From NCBI RefSeq assembly GCF_003240565.2, contig NZ_CP117260.1, positions 124,001-188,000 on the forward strand: a stretch of 64,000 nucleotides of DNA, given 5' to 3'. Under the pieces are notes generated by a model. The model did no database searches. It saw nothing but the letters and a program-made list of their open reading frames with translations, and had not been told where the DNA came from. The first letter of the stretch is position 1. Each line of letters starts with the position of its first letter. Below are positions 8,698 to 17,652 of this stretch, one piece after another. The stretch comes from Rhizobium tumorigenes. Lineage in GTDB: Bacteria > Pseudomonadota > Alphaproteobacteria > Rhizobiales > Rhizobiaceae. The position numbers and the translations under genes are program-made.

Positions 8698-8713
8698 ATG
8701 GCAGCGCTGTCAT
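8698..8713 (+). promoter_or_regulatory. Candidate LacI-family operator, proximal copy
   Basis: ATGGCAGCGCTGTCAT, 13/16 identical to the distal copy in inverted orientation and 166 bp from it centre to centre. It lies about 25 bp downstream of a TTGACA hexamer, where a repressor would block initiation. Two spaced copies would allow looping by a tetrameric LacI protein (inference). Confidence 0.42.
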
Positions 8714-8856
8714 AAACATTTCAATGCAGTCTTTGAATAGCTGGCCTTGCATACCCCATCACCGCCGAAAGCATCTGGAGGTTGCGATCTGCGGTGACGA
8801 TAGACAAACGGATATGCTGACAGCTCACGCGAGCAGCGGCGATAGGAGGAGATTTT

Positions 8857-9867
8857 ATGTCCGGACTCGTCAATGACGAACCGTCGCCCCGTAACTCGTC
8901 ATCGGGCTTTCTTGCCCAGTTGGCGAAATTGCGTCATGTGCGAGAGGTCAACGTGCTCGTCGCCCTCGTGGTAGTCGGCGCGCTGATCAGCCTCTACACG
9001 CCATATTTCCTGACGACCAATAATCTGATGGGCGTGTTTCGCGCATTCTCGCTGACGGCGATCATGAGCATCGGGATGGTTATGGTCATCATCACCGGCG
9101 GCATCGATCTATCGGTCGGCTCGGCAATGGGTCTCGCCTCGCTGGTGACCGCCCTGTGCTTCGAAGCCGGTTTCTCGACCGGCGGCAGTGTTGCTGCCGG
9201 CCTTTCGGTCGGCGTGGTGTTCGGGTTTATCAATGGCGCGCTGATCACCATGATCGGGCTGCCGCCGTTTATTGCGACACTCGGGACGCTCAGCATCGGG
9301 CGCGGCCTCATGTACATGATCACCCACGGCGTTCCTGTCACGCCGACACCGCCCGATGCGTTCTCCATCCTCGGCCAGGGCTATCTCGGCCCGGTGCCGG
9401 TGCCCGTCGTGATCATGCTGGTTCTCATGGCGATATTCGCGCTGATCATGCGCCGTACGCGTTTCGGTCGGCATATCTACGCGACAGGTGGCAACGAAAA
9501 TGCGGCGCGCCTGAGCGGCGTGAAGGTCGATCGGGTAAAACTGGCGGTCTACGTGCTGTCTTCGACCATCGCGGCGGCGGCCGGCGTCATTGCATTCTCC
9601 AGGTACCTGTCCGCCGAACCTGCGTCCGGCTTTGGATCCGAGCTCGATGTGATCGCTGCTGCCGCAATCGGCGGCGCCAGCCTTGCCGGTGGGGTCGGCA
9701 GCGTCTCTGGCGCCGTCATCGGTGCGGCACTGGTCGGCGTCATCGCCAACGGTGTCGTCCTGCTCAACATCAATACCTATGCCCAGCAGGCCATCACCGG
9801 CGGCGTGATCCTCATTGCCGTGAGTCTGGACGTCTTGAGAAATCGGCTCTCCGGAGGTCGCGGATAA
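8857..9867 (+). CDS. Ribose-type (CUT2) ABC transporter permease
   Basis: 336-residue integral membrane protein of the RbsC/AraH family. About eight to ten hydrophobic segments are visible; the conserved IITGGIDLSVGS motif and ATGGNENAARLSGV (the EAA-like cytoplasmic loop contacting the ATPase) are present. GGAGGAG precedes the ATG. It is followed by its binding protein and ATPase, so the gene order is permease, binding protein, ATPase, then an SDR. Substrate is unknown; the flanking threonate/erythronate pathway suggests a four-carbon sugar acid or related polyol. Confidence 0.9.
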   Translation: MSGLVNDEPSPRNSSSGFLAQLAKLRHVREVNVLVALVVVGALISLYTPYFLTTNNLMGVFRAFSLTAIMSIGMVMVIITGGIDLSVGSAMGLASLVTALCFEAGFSTGGSVAAGLSVGVVFGFINGALITMIGLPPFIATLGTLSIGRGLMYMITHGVPVTPTPPDAFSILGQGYLGPVPVPVVIMLVLMAIFALIMRRTRFGRHIYATGGNENAARLSGVKVDRVKLAVYVLSSTIAAAAGVIAFSRYLSAEPASGFGSELDVIAAAAIGGASLAGGVGSVSGAVIGAALVGVIANGVVLLNINTYAQQAITGGVILIAVSLDVLRNRLSGGRG

Positions 9868-9933
9868 CGCGAAGGCTGCAAGTTTCAATGAAGATACCCG
9901 GCGGAGGACGTACGGGTGAGGAGGAGAAGGAAG

Positions 9934-10860
9934 ATGAACGAGTTCAAAAAAGCAGTGTTTGCCGCATTGGTATCGATGACGGCGGTCGGCGGCGCGGTGG
10001 CGCAGGACATTACCATCGCCGTGGTCCCGAAAGTGGCGGTGCCGTTTTTCGACGACTGTAACAAGGGCGCCCAGGAGGCGGCCGAGGCTGCAGGCGTCGA
10101 CTACCAGTGGGTTGTTCCGCAGAACACCCAAGGGTCGACACAGGTCAAGATCATAGAAGATCTCATCGCCCGCCATGTCAGCGGTATCGCCGTTTCGGTC
10201 AACGAGCCGAAGTCGGTGGAGGGCATCATCAAGCAGGCAATGGCGGCCGGCATCAAAGTCCTGACCTTCGATAGCGACAGCGCCAAGAGCGGCCGCAGCA
10301 TGTATATCGGCACGATCAACAAGCAGGCCGGCGTTACCATGGGTAAATCCATGGGCGAAGCGCTCGGCGGCAAGGGCGAGGTCGCCATCGTCACCGGCCA
10401 GCTCGGCGCCTCCAATCTCAACGAGCGGATCGACGGCGTCAAGGAAGCGCTGAAGGCGTTTCCCGATATCAAAGTCGTCGCTACCGAGGGCACCGAAGAC
10501 GACCTCGCAAAGGCCGTCTCGGTGACGGAGGCGTTGCTGCGCGGAAACCCCAAACTGGCCGGCATTATCGGCGTCAGCCAGGTCGGCGGCCCCGCCGCTG
10601 CCAAGGTCCTGGCAGAGCAGGAATTCTCCGATCGCAAGGCCGGCGTTAAGGTCTACGCCTTCGACGATCTGCCCGACACGATCAAGGGCGTCAAAAACGG
10701 TTACATCGCCGGTATCATGGTCCAGCGTCCCGTCACCATGGGCAAGCTTGCCGTCGAGCACCTTGTCGCCCAGATCAAGGGAACGGAAACCGAAAGCAAG
10801 GATGTCGACACCGGCGTGACGGTTGTCAACGCCTCCAACATCGGCAGCTACACGAAGTAG
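9934..10860 (+). CDS. Ribose-type ABC transporter substrate-binding protein
   Basis: 308 residues with a signal peptide (MNEFKKAVFAALV..., predicted cleavage after AVA near residue 23) and the two-lobed periplasmic-binding fold of the RbsB family. The ATG at 9934 follows GAGGAGGAGAAGGA; a start at 9916 would place arginines before an already complete signal peptide. Only one long alpha/beta unit family is seen, no lipobox. It is exported and delivers the ligand to the permease. A strong hairpin follows the stop codon (10869-10898), likely protecting the transcript. Confidence 0.9.
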   Translation: MNEFKKAVFAALVSMTAVGGAVAQDITIAVVPKVAVPFFDDCNKGAQEAAEAAGVDYQWVVPQNTQGSTQVKIIEDLIARHVSGIAVSVNEPKSVEGIIKQAMAAGIKVLTFDSDSAKSGRSMYIGTINKQAGVTMGKSMGEALGGKGEVAIVTGQLGASNLNERIDGVKEALKAFPDIKVVATEGTEDDLAKAVSVTEALLRGNPKLAGIIGVSQVGGPAAAKVLAEQEFSDRKAGVKVYAFDDLPDTIKGVKNGYIAGIMVQRPVTMGKLAVEHLVAQIKGTETESKDVDTGVTVVNASNIGSYTK

Positions 10861-10868
10861 GCGTCAAG

Positions 10869-10898
10869 GCCGACGGCGCCGGAACGGGCGCCGTCGGC
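10869..10898 (+). terminator. Perfect 12-bp stem-loop after the binding-protein gene
   Basis: GCCGACGGCGCC and GGCGCCGTCGGC form a perfect 12-bp stem with a 6-base loop between the binding-protein and ATPase genes. No T-run follows. Such intercistronic hairpins commonly stabilise upstream mRNA or partly terminate, giving more binding protein than ATPase. Confidence 0.7.
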
Positions 10899-10921
10899 AG
10901 CATCCTCATGTGGAGATTATC

Positions 10922-12424
10922 ATGACGCCTTTTCTCGAAATGCGCGGCATCTCGAAGACTTTTCCCGGTGTCCACGCCCTTAAAAACGTCGATCTCTCGC
11001 TGAGCAGCGGTGAAGTCCATGTGCTCGCCGGAGAAAATGGCGCGGGAAAAAGTACCCTGATGAAGATCATGACGGGCGTCTACCGCGCCGATCCGGGCGG
11101 CTCGATCCGTGTCGACGGGCAGGAGGTAACGATCAGCGACCCCGTCCACGCACGGTCGCTGGGCATCAGCATCATCTACCAGGAGCTTGCGGTGGTGAAT
11201 AATCTCACCGTGGCCGAAAACATCTTTCTAGCCCGCGAGCCTCTCGGTCCCGGCGGTCTCATCGATACGCGCAGGATGAACGCCGAAACACTGGCGGTGC
11301 TCGCCGAGCTGGAAATGACCATCGAGCCGACGACGCGTGTCGGCAATCTCAGCATCGGCCAGAAACAGATGGTCGAGATCGCGCGGGCGATCTCGTATCG
11401 CTCGAAATTGATCATCATGGACGAGCCGACCGCATCGCTCAGCCATCACGAAGCGTCCACCCTGATGCGGGTGGTCCGGAAGCTCGTCGCGCAGCAGATC
11501 GGTATCGTCTATATCTCGCATCGCATGGACGAGATTTTCGAGATTGCCGATCGGGTCACGGTCTTGCGTGACGGCCAGACGGTCGATACGCGGCCGATTG
11601 CCGAAATGACCCGTGAGTTGCTGGTGCGCAAGATGGTCGATCGCGACCTGTCGCAGCTGTTCGGCGAGCATCAGTCCTACGCCACATCCGACATCTTGCT
11701 TTCCGTCCGCGGACTGGGGCTGAAGAGCAGGACTCCACATGGTGCCAAGTTGCAGGATATTTCCTTCGACCTGCACAAGGGCGAGATCTTGGGCTTCTTC
11801 GGGCTCGTCGGGTCCGGTCGTACTGAAATCATGGAGATGATCTTTGGCTGGCGTCCGCGCGTCGGCGATGTGATGATAGAAGGTGCTACGGTGACGATCC
11901 GCGATCCCGCCGATGCCATCGATCTCGGTATCGGCTTCGTTTCGGAAGACCGCAAGGAACTGGGGCTCGTGCTCGGCATGTCGGTGCGTGAAAATTTCAG
12001 TCTCACGCACCTGTCCGACTATTGTACGCTGGATGTCGTCAACCAGAAGCGGGAGACCAGCGCCTGCGCTGCGTTCATCCGCTCTCTCGGTATCAAGACG
12101 CCGTCGACGGAGCAAAAGGTGCTGAATCTTTCCGGGGGAAACCAGCAGAAGGTGGTCATCGCCAAATGGGTGGCGCGACATCCGCGTATCCTGATTGTCG
12201 ACGAGCCGACGCGCGGCATCGACATCGGTGCGAAATCCGAGGTTCACACGCTTCTCAACAGCCTTGCAAAGCAGGGGATTGCGATCATCGTCGTCTCCTC
12301 CGACTTGCCGGAGATCCTGGCCATCAGCGACCGGATCGTCGTGCTGAAGGAGGGCCGCATCACCGGCAAGATCGAGCGCAGCGAGGCGACGCAGGAGCGC
12401 ATCATGCTCGCCGCAACAGCTTGA
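10922..12424 (+). CDS. Ribose-type ABC transporter ATPase, double domain
   Basis: 500 residues with two ABC domains. The first has Walker A GENGAGKST and signature LSIGQKQMVEIA. The second has GLVGSGRTE in place of a canonical Walker A and the signature LSGGNQQKVVIA, the normal RbsA-type asymmetry. The ATG at 10922 has GGAG six bases upstream; an earlier in-frame start at 10823 would add an arginine-rich, non-homologous tail. It energises import by the 8857/9934 components. The stop is 47 bp before the SDR gene. Confidence 0.92.
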   Translation: MTPFLEMRGISKTFPGVHALKNVDLSLSSGEVHVLAGENGAGKSTLMKIMTGVYRADPGGSIRVDGQEVTISDPVHARSLGISIIYQELAVVNNLTVAENIFLAREPLGPGGLIDTRRMNAETLAVLAELEMTIEPTTRVGNLSIGQKQMVEIARAISYRSKLIIMDEPTASLSHHEASTLMRVVRKLVAQQIGIVYISHRMDEIFEIADRVTVLRDGQTVDTRPIAEMTRELLVRKMVDRDLSQLFGEHQSYATSDILLSVRGLGLKSRTPHGAKLQDISFDLHKGEILGFFGLVGSGRTEIMEMIFGWRPRVGDVMIEGATVTIRDPADAIDLGIGFVSEDRKELGLVLGMSVRENFSLTHLSDYCTLDVVNQKRETSACAAFIRSLGIKTPSTEQKVLNLSGGNQQKVVIAKWVARHPRILIVDEPTRGIDIGAKSEVHTLLNSLAKQGIAIIVVSSDLPEILAISDRIVVLKEGRITGKIERSEATQERIMLAATA

Positions 12425-12471
12425 CGAATTGGGTTCGGCGCACATTTTTCAACGAAAAGGAGATCTAGAAA

Positions 12472-13365
12472 ATGACCAAGCGCATTGTGTTTACAGGTGG
12501 TACGGGGAAGGCCGGTCGTCACGCCGTTCCCTACCTGCTGGAAAAGGGATATTCCATTCTCAATGTCGACCTGAAGCCTCTCGACCTGCCGGGCGTGAAT
12601 ACGCTGATTACCGACATCACCGACAGCGGCCAGGTGTTCAACGCGTTGACCACGCATTTCGGTTTTGATGGCTACGACGATGGCGCACCGCCGTCTGCCC
12701 CCGACGCCGTCGTTCATTTCGCCGCTATTCCCCGGGTCATGATCGAGCCAGACAACAAGACGTTTTCCGCCAACGTCATCGGAACCTACAACGTCATCGA
12801 AGCGGCCATGAAACTTGGTGTCCGCAAGGTCATCATCGCTTCGAGCGAGACCACTTATGGCGTCTGCTTTGCCGAAGGTGACAAGGATTTTCACAGTTTC
12901 CCGCTGGAAGAAGACTACGACAGCGACCCGATGGACAGCTACGGCCTGTCGAAGGTCGTCAACGAGAAGACGGCACGGGCCTTTTCGATGCGCTACAACG
13001 CCGACATCTACGCCCTGCGCATCGGCAACGTCATCGAGCCCCATGAGTATTCCAACTTTCCGGCCTACCTCGACAACCCGATGTCGCGCAAACGCAACGC
13101 CTGGAGCTATATCGACGCCCGCGATCTCGGCGAGATTGTTCATCTCTGCATCGAGAAGGACGGCCTCGGCTATCAGGTCTTCAACGCGGTCAACGACACC
13201 ATTACCGCCGACCTGCCGACTTCGGAGTTCCTCGCCAAATACTGCCCGCAAACTCCCGTAAAGCGTGAGATGGGAAGAGATGAAGCGCCGATTTCCAATC
13301 GCAAGGCTCGCGAAGTCCTCGGTTTCCGGGAAGCGCATCCGTGGAAGAACTATGTGAAGCGCTGA
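12472..13365 (+). CDS. Extended SDR: NAD-dependent epimerase/dehydratase family protein
   Basis: 297 residues. The glycine motif TGGTGKAG at 8-15, Ser in IASSETTYG near 124, and Y157-x3-K161 in SYGLSK form the SDR catalytic set. AAGGAG precedes the start. It is the last gene of the ribose-type transporter operon, so it probably acts on the imported sugar or sugar acid. It resembles uronate dehydrogenase-like and D-erythronate dehydrogenase-like members of this superfamily in architecture, but neither can be asserted from sequence reading. If it is a dehydrogenase it would be a third candidate entry enzyme for the OtnI/K/C route. Confidence 0.8.
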   Translation: MTKRIVFTGGTGKAGRHAVPYLLEKGYSILNVDLKPLDLPGVNTLITDITDSGQVFNALTTHFGFDGYDDGAPPSAPDAVVHFAAIPRVMIEPDNKTFSANVIGTYNVIEAAMKLGVRKVIIASSETTYGVCFAEGDKDFHSFPLEEDYDSDPMDSYGLSKVVNEKTARAFSMRYNADIYALRIGNVIEPHEYSNFPAYLDNPMSRKRNAWSYIDARDLGEIVHLCIEKDGLGYQVFNAVNDTITADLPTSEFLAKYCPQTPVKREMGRDEAPISNRKAREVLGFREAHPWKNYVKR

Positions 13366-13373
13366 ACTAATCC

Positions 13374-13406
13374 GGCCGGGGCTGATTTGCATTTTCAGCC
13401 CCGGCC
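13374..13406 (+). terminator. Stem-loop terminator after the transporter/SDR operon
   Basis: GGCCGGGGCTGA and TCAGCCCCGGCC form a perfect 12-bp stem around a 9-base loop, 8 bp after the SDR stop codon. There is no T-run beyond it, but stem strength and position fit an operon end. Confidence 0.7.
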
Positions 13407-13441
13407 AAATACCGTGCGAACAAGGAGCATGATGGTCGCTC

Positions 13442-13453
13442 GATTGGCCAATC
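13442..13453. promoter_or_regulatory. 12-bp perfect palindrome before the LacI gene
   Basis: GATTGGCCAATC lies 31 bp before the preferred start of the regulator at 13484. It could be an autoregulatory operator, though the GGCC centre is not the usual CG-centred LacI pattern and chance occurrence is possible. Confidence 0.25.
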
Positions 13454-13483
13454 CTGACCATGGCCGAAACGGGAATACGCATA

Positions 13484-14509
13484 ATGACAACACGGCGCCG
13501 CCTTCCCGACAGAAAGTCCAAGATAACCCTGCGTGAAGTTGCGCTGCGGGCCGATGTGAGCGAATCGACCGTATCCCGCATCATGCGCAACCAGTCGCTG
13601 GTCGCCGATGCGACGCGCGAAAAGGTCATGGAAACCGTACGGGCGCTCGGATATGTGCCGAACCGGATCGCAGGCTCGCTTGCGTCGCTTAACTCCCATC
13701 TGATTGGCGTAGTCATTCCCTCGCTGTCGAATATCGTCTTTCCGGAAGTCATCCAGGGCGTGCACGAGGCTCTGAAATCCTCGGATTTCCAGGCCGTCAT
13801 CAGCACCACGGAATATGATATCGACCGGGAAGAGGTGATGGTGCGTGGCCTTCTGGCCTGGAAGCCGGCTGCGATCCTCATTGCGGGTTTCGATCACACC
13901 ATGGCGACGCGACGGATGCTGGACCAGAGCGGCGTGCGCGTCGTCGAACTGATGGATATAGACAGCGCGCCGATCGACATCGCCGTTGGCATGTCGCACC
14001 GCAAGGCGGGTCACGCGATAGGGCAGCATCTGATCGCGCGGGGCTACCGTCATTTCGGCTACGTGGGTCACGACTGGGCAGCGGACCGCCGCGCACGGCT
14101 GCGCTACGATGGGCTAAGGGAGGCCTTGGCGGAGGCTGGCCTGTCGATCGAGGCGCATGCGATTGCGGATGGTCCAAGTTCGGTCGGCACCGGTCGCGAT
14201 CAGACCAAAAACCTTTGCGCGACGTCTTCCAAGATCGATGTGGCAGTCTATTCCAATGACGACATGGCCGTAGGAGGGGTTTTCCATTGCCTGAGCGCCG
14301 GCATTTCGCTGCCCGACGACATGGCGATCTTCGGCTTCAACGGCCTCGAAATTGGCCGCGAACTGCCGCAGCCGCTCTCGACGCTGCGCTCCAACCGTTT
14401 CATGATCGGCAAGAAGGCGATCGAGGCTATCCTGGAATCGCCGGAGCGATGCACCCGTCCGGTTGTCATCGACACAGGCTTTGAGATTTTCTCCGGCGCC
14501 ACGGCGTGA
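13484..14509 (+). CDS. LacI-family transcriptional regulator
   Basis: 341 residues from the ATG at 13484 (an in-frame ATG at 13460 adds eight residues and cannot be excluded). The N-terminal HTH is TLREVALRADVSESTVSR, with hinge ALGYVPNRIAGSLAS, followed by a sugar-binding-like effector domain (SHLIGVVIPSLSNIVF...). It lies just beyond the transporter/SDR operon terminator on the same strand. It most likely controls that operon and perhaps the adjacent otn/ltn genes; the twin CAGCGCTG sites at 8.5-8.7 kb are the best candidate targets. Confidence 0.88.
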   Translation: MTTRRRLPDRKSKITLREVALRADVSESTVSRIMRNQSLVADATREKVMETVRALGYVPNRIAGSLASLNSHLIGVVIPSLSNIVFPEVIQGVHEALKSSDFQAVISTTEYDIDREEVMVRGLLAWKPAAILIAGFDHTMATRRMLDQSGVRVVELMDIDSAPIDIAVGMSHRKAGHAIGQHLIARGYRHFGYVGHDWAADRRARLRYDGLREALAEAGLSIEAHAIADGPSSVGTGRDQTKNLCATSSKIDVAVYSNDDMAVGGVFHCLSAGISLPDDMAIFGFNGLEIGRELPQPLSTLRSNRFMIGKKAIEAILESPERCTRPVVIDTGFEIFSGATA

Positions 14510-14707
14510 AACGGGAAATCGCAGCGGCACGCTTGGTCCCCTTACCACACGCGAAATTCCTGGCGCACTCAACCTTCTAGTCAAGTTAACTCGATGTAAA
14601 TCAGGATACTTTAGCGGTTTTTTGGTTCGGTCCGGTGAGCCATGATGGCCTGCTTCTAGTGTTTCAGTTTGCTCAAATGCACGAGCGACTGCCATGAGAG
14701 TTTGTCC

Positions 14708-16636
14708 ATGTCCCTCCTCGAGAACCTGAAGATAAAAACAAAGATCCTGGCAATCGTTCTTCCCATCTGTGCCATCGGCATCGGCGGAGCACTGGTGCTC
14801 GCCAACAGTTTCCAGTCTGCAGATGCAAGCTACAGCGACTTTATCGACAAGGATAACGGTGCCCTGATCGGCATGGCAAGATCGAGCCAGCGCCTTGTCG
14901 CTATCGGTTACGATGCCTATCAGATCGTCAATTACGACGCCTCTTCCCCGCAGTTTGCGGCTGCGAAGGCTGATTTCGACGAGAGCTCCATCCGTCTGAT
15001 TGCTCGCCTCGAGGAAACCAAGAAACTCATCCCGGATCAGGCAGCGGAGATCGAAAGGTTTCACCAGCAATATTCGGAGATACTGAAGACCGCCACGGCG
15101 GCGGTGAACTTCGGTGCCGCCAATCGCGACAAGGAAGCTCTTGCCCAGATGGCCCTCGTCGATGGCGAGATCGCTGCTACCGTCAAGGATGTCCGCAACT
15201 GGATCGATGCGACCACCAAGCGGGTGTCCTCCAGGTCGTCACAGCTCTCGGATCTGACGGCCAGCACAATATTTTACACCATAGCAATACTCGGCGGCGT
15301 CTTCGCACTTGCCATCGCCGGCGCACTCTTCATTTCGTCGCGCGGCATCACCACGCCGATCGAGAAATTGCGTGCCCGCATGAACGCGCTTGCCAACGGC
15401 GAGACGAAGGCTGACATCGACGGCGCCGGGCGCGGCGATGAAGTCGGACAGATGGCCGCCGCCGTCGTCGTGTTCCGCGACAATGCCCTGGAACGCATCC
15501 GTCTTGAAGCCGAAGCCGACGACAATCGCAGCGGTTCCGAGAAGGAGCGTGCGGCGCGCGAGGCACAAAAGGCCAAGGAAGCAGCAGACACCAGGTTTGC
15601 TGTCGATCAGCTTGCCAATGGCCTCGTACGTCTGGCAGACGGCGACGTCGCCTATCGCCTGACACAGCCTTTCGTCGCTGACCTCGACGCTCTTCGCCTG
15701 AACTTCAACGACTCAGTCACCAAGCTTCAGGATGCGCTTGTCGCGGTCGAGCACAACGCACGCGGCATCGATTCAGGTGCCAACGAAATCCGCTCGGCGG
15801 CAGACGATCTGTCGCGCCGCACGGAACAGCAGGCCGCTTCTGTCGAGGAGACGGCGGCAGCGCTTGAAGAAATCACCACTGCGGTCAAGGATTCAACGCG
15901 TCGCGCCGAAGAAGCGGGCTCTCTCGTCGCGCGTGCCCGTGCCGGTGCCGAGAAGTCGGGCGAAGTCGTTCGCAATGCCGTCACTGCGATGCAGCAGATC
16001 GAGAAGTCTTCGGGTGAAATCAGCAATATCATCGGTGTAATCGATGAGATTGCCTTCCAGACCAACCTGCTGGCCCTCAACGCTGGCGTCGAGGCTGCCA
16101 GAGCAGGTGAAGCCGGCAAGGGTTTCGCGGTCGTCGCCCAGGAAGTCAGAGAACTGGCCCAGCGTTCTGCCAAGGCAGCCAAGGAAATCAAGGCCCTCAT
16201 CGTCTCGTCGAGCGCGCAGGTGCAGACAGGCGTCAAGCTGGTGGCCGAGACCGGTAGCTCGCTCGAGACGATCGTAACAGAGGTCCAGGAGATCAACCTC
16301 CACGTTTCCGCCATCGTCGAAGCCGCGCGCGAACAGTCTGTCGGTCTTCAGGAGATCAACACTGCGGTCAACGCGATGGACCAGGGAACACAGCAGAATG
16401 CCGCGATGGTCGAGCAATCCACCGCTGCCAGCCACACGCTTGCCAAGGAAGCAGCGTCCCTCAATGAATTGCTGTCCCGCTTCAAACTCGGCAAGCAGAC
16501 GGGAAGCATGAGCACGCTGCCGCAAGCGGCATCGAGAGCTTCGCGACCTGTCGCATCGCCGGCGCGCGCGCTCGGCAACACATTGCGCAGCGCCTACAAC
16601 GGCTCGGCTGCCGTCAAGGAATGGGAAGACTTCTGA
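14708..16636 (+). CDS. Methyl-accepting chemotaxis protein
   Basis: 642 residues. Transmembrane segments at about 12-34 and 188-209 enclose a roughly 150-residue helical periplasmic sensor region. HAMP follows, then a second HAMP-like region ([17 protein letters not shown]), and the signalling hairpin with the tip [19 protein letters not shown]. The C-terminus ends in EWEDF, resembling the W-E-x-F CheR/CheB tether pentapeptide. The ATG at 14708 is used since the protein then begins with a normal positively charged N-terminus. It stands alone with no che genes nearby. The ligand is unknown; neighbouring sugar-acid genes make such a ligand possible. Confidence 0.93.
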   Translation: MSLLENLKIKTKILAIVLPICAIGIGGALVLANSFQSADASYSDFIDKDNGALIGMARSSQRLVAIGYDAYQIVNYDASSPQFAAAKADFDESSIRLIARLEETKKLIPDQAAEIERFHQQYSEILKTATAAVNFGAANRDKEALAQMALVDGEIAATVKDVRNWIDATTKRVSSRSSQLSDLTASTIFYTIAILGGVFALAIAGALFISSRGITTPIEKLRARMNALANGETKADIDGAGRGDEVGQMAAAVVVFRDNALERIRLEAEADDNRSGSEKERAAREAQKAKEAADTRFAVDQLANGLVRLADGDVAYRLTQPFVADLDALRLNFNDSVTKLQDALVAVEHNARGIDSGANEIRSAADDLSRRTEQQAASVEETAAALEEITTAVKDSTRRAEEAGSLVARARAGAEKSGEVVRNAVTAMQQIEKSSGEISNIIGVIDEIAFQTNLLALNAGVEAARAGEAGKGFAVVAQEVRELAQRSAKAAKEIKALIVSSSAQVQTGVKLVAETGSSLETIVTEVQEINLHVSAIVEAAREQSVGLQEINTAVNAMDQGTQQNAAMVEQSTAASHTLAKEAASLNELLSRFKLGKQTGSMSTLPQAASRASRPVASPARALGNTLRSAYNGSAAVKEWEDF

Positions 16637-17042
16637 TCCCCGCCCAATCGAGTGCCGTGCCATCGATCGGCGCGGCACTCAGCGTTGCTTGCCCGCCTCA
16701 ATGCCGGAAACGACGTGAATTCCGCTGCGTTGAGCTACAATGGAACACCGATTTTTGCGGTTACCCGAGGATTGTCAAAGCTGATCGACAGCCCAAATCG
16801 GACAGGTCCTGTAGAACAAAAATCTTTCGCCTTGCAAGATATTTGGCCAGCCAATTTGCGGAACCTTTGATTTCGAAACCCATTGTTTTGCCGAGATCGC
16901 GATTGTGTCAGCTGGACACGACGGAGATGGTGAACACGGGGATTTTTCCAGTTTCTTTCCGTGGCCAACGAAACGGCAGCCGAGCGCCCAATCCGTCCAG
17001 TCGCGATCTCTCCATTCTCCAATAAGAGGCATTCCGTAGCCA
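16637..17042. other. Intergenic region before the hydrolase gene
   Basis: 406 bases. Apart from the chemoreceptor hairpin at 16650-16680, no gene, repeat or convincing promoter was seen. Short open frames here lack ribosome sites and protein-like composition. Confidence 0.5.
16650..16680 (+). terminator. Stem-loop after the chemoreceptor gene
   Basis: GAGTGCCGTGCC and GGCGCGGCACTC pair over 12 positions (one G-U) around a 7-base loop, 14 bp after the stop codon. No T-run follows; probable transcript end. Confidence 0.6.
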
Positions 17043-17642
17043 TTGGCACATCCCCTCAGCAGACTTGTCATATTGCTTCACGGGATGGGCGGTGCAGGGT
17101 CCCAGATGATGCCAGCCGTGGGACCTTGGCGGCAAGTGCTGCAGAACACGAGGTTTGTTGCGCCTGATGCTCCCTTTCCTTCGGCGAATGGTGGACACCA
17201 ATGGTTCCGAGCGGATGGACAGGAATTGCGACCCGATCACATCGCTTTCGTCAGGGAAGCGTTTGACCGCTTGATCGAAGGTATCGTCACACGCGAAGGC
17301 TTTGACGACGCACTGGACAAGGTAGCTTTCGTAGGTGTTTCACAGGGCTCAATCATGGCGCTGGATGCGGTAGCATCGGGGAGGTGGAAAGTCGGAGCTG
17401 TCGTTACTTTTGCCGCGTTGTTGCCGCTGCGGCCGATCCCCACGGAAAATGCTGTCGCAATCCTTATGATCCACGGGCAAAATGACCTTAGGATACCTGC
17501 AGCAGCTTCAAAGGCCGCCGCCGGGCAGTTAAGAGCGGCGGGCTTTGAGGTTGAGCTCGAAATCTTGCCAGGAGTCGGTCACACCGTTTCATCCCATGGT
17601 GCAGCGAAGGCCCTGGCCTTTCTCAAGAAGCGTTTCGCCTGA
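17043..17642 (+). CDS. Alpha/beta hydrolase, phospholipase/carboxylesterase type
   Basis: 199 residues. The oxyanion/HG segment is LLHGMGGAG, the nucleophile elbow is GVSQGS, the acid is the Asp in HGQNDLRIP and the base is the His in GVGHTVS: a complete Ser-Asp-His triad with family-typical length. No signal peptide, so cytoplasmic. The start is probably the TTG at 17043, because the core fold begins within ten residues and no ATG lies upstream in frame; an ATG at codon 15 would cut the first strand. It likely hydrolyses short carboxyl esters or lysophospholipids. Convergent with the SDR gene at 17653. Confidence 0.82.
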   Translation: MAHPLSRLVILLHGMGGAGSQMMPAVGPWRQVLQNTRFVAPDAPFPSANGGHQWFRADGQELRPDHIAFVREAFDRLIEGIVTREGFDDALDKVAFVGVSQGSIMALDAVASGRWKVGAVVTFAALLPLRPIPTENAVAILMIHGQNDLRIPAAASKAAAGQLRAAGFEVELEILPGVGHTVSSHGAAKALAFLKKRFA

Positions 17643-17652
17643 GGTCAACCAA

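Larger units (their letters stand above)
8501..8856. other. Intergenic region upstream of the ribose-type ABC operon
   Basis: 356 bases without a convincing gene. It contains two CAGCGCTG palindromes (8536-8543 and 8702-8709) and a TTGACA hexamer at 8670-8675. No good -10 box stands at the right spacing. GGAGGAG precedes the permease ATG. This is the most likely promoter/operator region for the transporter. Confidence 0.6.

Noticed and set aside
9109..10761. 550-codon minus-strand frame over the ribose-type transporter
   Set aside because: Composition is dominated by Arg, His and Asp as expected opposite real genes; both underlying genes have full family motifs.
12244..13881. 545-codon minus-strand frame across the ATPase, SDR and LacI genes
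   Set aside because: It spans three real genes and a terminator, which a genuine gene could not do here.
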